Assembly: GCF_012913485.1 (NCBI RefSeq)
Contig: NZ_CP051774.1
Span: 4,278,001 to 4,342,000, forward strand
Reading direction: 5' to 3'
DNA from: Luteolibacter luteus
GTDB taxonomy: Bacteria; Verrucomicrobiota; Verrucomicrobiia; Verrucomicrobiales; Akkermansiaceae
Length of the DNA stretch: 64,000 nt
Each line of letters opens with the position of its first letter. Position 1 is the stretch's first letter. Shown one piece after another: positions 62,103-64,000 of the stretch. Made by a program: the position numbers and the translations under genes. Under the pieces are notes generated by a model that saw only the letters and a program-made list of their open reading frames with translations, made no database searches and was not told the DNA's origin.

Positions 62103-63089
62103 ATGAAATGGATCTTTCCTATCTTCTTCGTCGCCGGTGGGATGCTGGCTCCGCTGGCCGCGCAGGACAGCTTTGCAAGCGTCCAGAAGTCCTTTGACGC
62201 GCAGCATCAGGAGATCGACGCGGCGTATCGCGCGGATCTGGTGAAGCTGAAAGAGCAGCTTGTCGTCGCGTTGGGAAAAAGCCGGGAGAATGTGAAGAAA
62301 ACCGGCGACTTGGATGCGGTGAAGATCCTCGATGCCGAACTCGTGCGCTGGAAAGAAGAAGGGGACCTTCCTTTGGTGGAGCCGGAGCTTCCGGAGATCG
62401 CGAAGCTTTACCAGGTTTACCGGACCGCGCAGGTGGGACGCTTGCTCAAGAAGCAGCGTGCCGTCGTGGCGTGGTTCCAAGCCTACGACATCCGGCTCTC
62501 CGCACTCGAGAAGCAGTTGGTAGCGACGGACAAGATCGAGGACGCGGAAGCAGTGCGCTCGGAGCGTGATTCCCGCAGGGAAAGCATGGAACTAGCCGAG
62601 GCTCGGGAGGCGGTGAAAGCGGCTGACACGGGTGAGGCCGCAGTCGTCAAACAAGCGCCCCGTAATCTGAAGAATGCTTGGCAGGATCTGAAAAAGCGGG
62701 ATTGGAAATCGGCCGAGGGCGGCAAGTATTTCAAGCAATACTTTGGGAGATGGCAGAAAGTCATTACCTTGGATGGCAAGGAACTCGAAGATCGCCGGTT
62801 TCTCTATGCCCATGCACCGAGCCGGTACGAGTATGAATTCCCGAAACCGGTGACCGGTTTCCGTGCGGTGGTGCTTATTCCCAAGGAGGCTCCCGGTGGC
62901 GCCAGTGCCATCTTTTCAATTTTGTCCGACGAAGGTGAGGTCTTCCGGAGCAAGGAGATCAGTGCATCCAATCCGAAGGAGGAGATCGAGATCTCCTTCA
63001 AGCCGAGCAAGAAGCTCGTTCTGGTTGTGGATGAGAACGGGGACGACGAGTCGGATTGGACCTTCTGGGTCGATCCGCAGTATCAGTGA
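62103..63089 (+). CDS. Secreted coiled-coil protein with NPCBM-like C-terminal domain
   Basis: This 328-aa protein has the signal MKWIFPIFFVAGGMLAPLAAQ and then a charged helical part (about 25-195; QEIDAAYRADLVKLKEQL, KKQRAVVAWFQAYDIRLSA). The C-terminal about 120 residues resemble an NPCBM-type carbohydrate-binding domain (GGASAIFSILSDEGEVFRSK, KKLVLVVDENGDDESDWTFW). ATG 62103 follows an AG-rich stretch. It may tether to cell-surface or substrate glycans. It converges on galK. Confidence 0.7.
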   Translation: MKWIFPIFFVAGGMLAPLAAQDSFASVQKSFDAQHQEIDAAYRADLVKLKEQLVVALGKSRENVKKTGDLDAVKILDAELVRWKEEGDLPLVEPELPEIAKLYQVYRTAQVGRLLKKQRAVVAWFQAYDIRLSALEKQLVATDKIEDAEAVRSERDSRRESMELAEAREAVKAADTGEAAVVKQAPRNLKNAWQDLKKRDWKSAEGGKYFKQYFGRWQKVITLDGKELEDRRFLYAHAPSRYEYEFPKPVTGFRAVVLIPKEAPGGASAIFSILSDEGEVFRSKEISASNPKEEIEISFKPSKKLVLVVDENGDDESDWTFWVDPQYQ

Positions 63090-63098
63090 GGTCCAAGT

Positions 63099-63123
63099 GG
63101 CGGGACGAGCCGATCGTCCCGCC
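63099..63123. terminator. Hairpin between convergent genes
   Basis: Perfect 10-bp arms GGCGGGACGA (63099-63108) and TCGTCCCGCC (63114-63123) enclose a 5-base loop. A second smaller hairpin (63133-63138 with 63144-63149) follows at once. Both sit between the convergent coiled-coil and galK genes and probably act as a bidirectional terminator, although T-runs are weak. Confidence 0.5.
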
Positions 63124-63156
63124 GTAGGGTTAAGGGATTTTCGATCCCTCCAATGA

Positions 63157-64000
63157 TCACACCAAGTGCGCGCCGATCGAGGGTCGGGACGCGAAGATCT
63201 GCGGCGTGATGCCGGTGGCTTCCTTGTATTTCTCTGCAAGTGTCGCCGCAATCTCAGGGGCCTTGCGGGATTCGCAAAGCGTCACGGTCGAGCCACCGAA
63301 GCCGCCGCCGGTCATGCGGGCACCGATCACGCCCCCATTGCGGCCGATCGCACGCGCGATCTCGACCATGATGTCGAGTTCCTTGCAGGAGACCTCGAAG
63401 TCGTCCCGCAGGGAATCGTGGCTCGCAGCCATGAGCGGTCCCAGGGCTTCGTAGTCGTTCTTCGCGAGAGCTTCCGCCGCCGCGATCGTGCGGGCGATTT
63501 CACCGACCACGTGGCGGGAGCGGCGGTTCACAGGTTCGCCCAAGCGATCCCATGATTCTTCCACCTCGCCGATCAATACATCGCGCCAGGACTTCTTGCC
63601 CAGGATGGCGAGGCCGTCTTCGGTGTTCTTGCGGCGGGCTGCATAGCCGCCGTCGGAAAGTTCGTGGTGCACCATCGTGTTCGAGATGATGACCGTGAGG
63701 TCCGGATTTTCGAAGGGCACCAACTCGGGCTCGCCGCTCTGGCAATCGATCAGGATCAGGCGGTTCGCCTTGCCGAAAGCGGAGGCGAACTGATCCATGA
63801 TACCGCAGGGTACGCCGGCGAAGTCATGCTCCGCCTTCTGGCAGAGCAGCGCCTTTTCCTTGGTGTCGAGCACTGTGTCCACCAGGCCTTCAAGCAAGGT
63901 GGCCACGCAGCACTCCAGCGCCGCAGAAGAGGAGAGGCCTGCACCGCCGGGGACGGAGGAAATGATGTAGGCGTCGAAACCGGGAAGATGATGGCCGCGA
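63157..64000 (-). CDS. galK: Galactokinase, C-terminal part (5' end outside window)
   Basis: This GHMP-family kinase phosphorylates galactose to galactose 1-phosphate. The frame is open from the right edge (about 280 codons seen), so a GTG at 63906 is internal. The GHMP ATP-binding loop GGAGLSSSAALE is visible near the edge, followed by GIMDQFASAFGKANRLILID. The C-terminal GHMP motif RMTGGGFGGSTVTL comes near the end. It belongs to the Leloir pathway; the rest of the operon lies beyond the window. Confidence 0.95.
   Translation of the reverse strand, partial: RGHHLPGFDAYIISSVPGGAGLSSSAALECCVATLLEGLVDTVLDTKEKALLCQKAEHDFAGVPCGIMDQFASAFGKANRLILIDCQSGEPELVPFENPDLTVIISNTMVHHELSDGGYAARRKNTEDGLAILGKKSWRDVLIGEVEESWDRLGEPVNRRSRHVVGEIARTIAAAEALAKNDYEALGPLMAASHDSLRDDFEVSCKELDIMVEIARAIGRNGGVIGARMTGGGFGGSTVTLCESRKAPEIAATLAEKYKEATGITPQIFASRPSIGAHLV

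Noticed and set aside
1-64000. CRISPR arrays, tRNA/rRNA genes, insertion sequences, prophage genes
   Set aside because: On reading both strands I found no regularly spaced direct repeats, no cloverleaf or rRNA-like sequence and no transposase or phage proteins.

Overview
The window looks like chromosomal DNA of a Verrucomicrobiota bacterium, most likely a Luteolibacter/Verrucomicrobiaceae-type organism (inference from gene content; no rRNA is present to confirm it). Typical markers are a Tat-exported DUF1552 protein paired with a DUF1592/DUF1588-type cytochrome, a TIGR03790 protein, a DUF2851 protein, PA14 and LamG modules, secreted Gfo/Idh oxidoreductases, a sulfatase, two ExbB/ExbD clusters and many secreted hydrolases. 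Coding density is high and base composition is GC-rich. I saw no tRNA, rRNA, insertion sequence, prophage or CRISPR array.

Layout. 0-8.5 kb: 3' part of rpoC with its terminator, a YpfJ-type zinc peptidase, a Tat-like Gfo/Idh oxidoreductase, a GH76-type glycoside hydrolase, a small unknown protein, a sulfatase and a small membrane protein. 8.5-11.2 kb: a translationally coupled radical-SAM / DUF4130-UdgX pair. 11.2-16.4 kb (minus): a three-gene operon with ATGA overlaps, encoding a secreted TPR-ankyrin-SLBB-like protein, a histidine kinase and an OmpR-type regulator. 16.6-20.2 kb: outer-membrane barrel candidate, M42 peptidase, TSUP exporter and a convergent, overlapping M50 peptidase. 20.2-26.5 kb: a non-coding stretch, topB and five tandem paralogous small membrane proteins. 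26.6-35.2 kb: dprA, DUF2851, TIGR03790, MBL hydrolase, recN, DUF5808 and a RimB-like/RimK pair. 35.2-40.2 kb: secreted beta-propeller-like protein, GH20 hexosaminidase, small membrane protein and a frameshifted SEC-C gene.

40.3-52.6 kb is the most distinctive part. One minus-strand cluster carries two large periplasmic TPR-type proteins, ExbB and two ExbDs. It is followed by two proteins that share a nearly identical N-terminal module: a TonB-like transmembrane helix with the coupling histidine, then a glycine-rich linker. One carries a prenyltransferase/squalene-cyclase-like toroid at its C-terminus, the other a PA14-like domain. A second, conventional cluster follows: TonB, ExbB, ExbD and a coiled-coil protein. 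I infer that the first cluster is a proton-motive-force-driven envelope machine in which the TonB receptor-contact domain has been replaced.

52.7-64 kb: a tiny lipoprotein candidate, a 1652-residue secreted dehydrogenase/cytochrome/LamG protein, the DUF1552-lipoprotein-DUF1592 trio, a secreted coiled-coil/NPCBM-like protein and the 3' part of galK, which runs off the right edge.

Several annotated starts were moved inward from the longest open frame on the basis of signal peptides, Shine-Dalgarno sequences or overlap with the upstream stop. Two genes appear damaged or non-canonical: a small membrane paralog whose only family-consistent start is ATA (24694-24696) and a SEC-C gene needing two +1 shifts (39983-40227).
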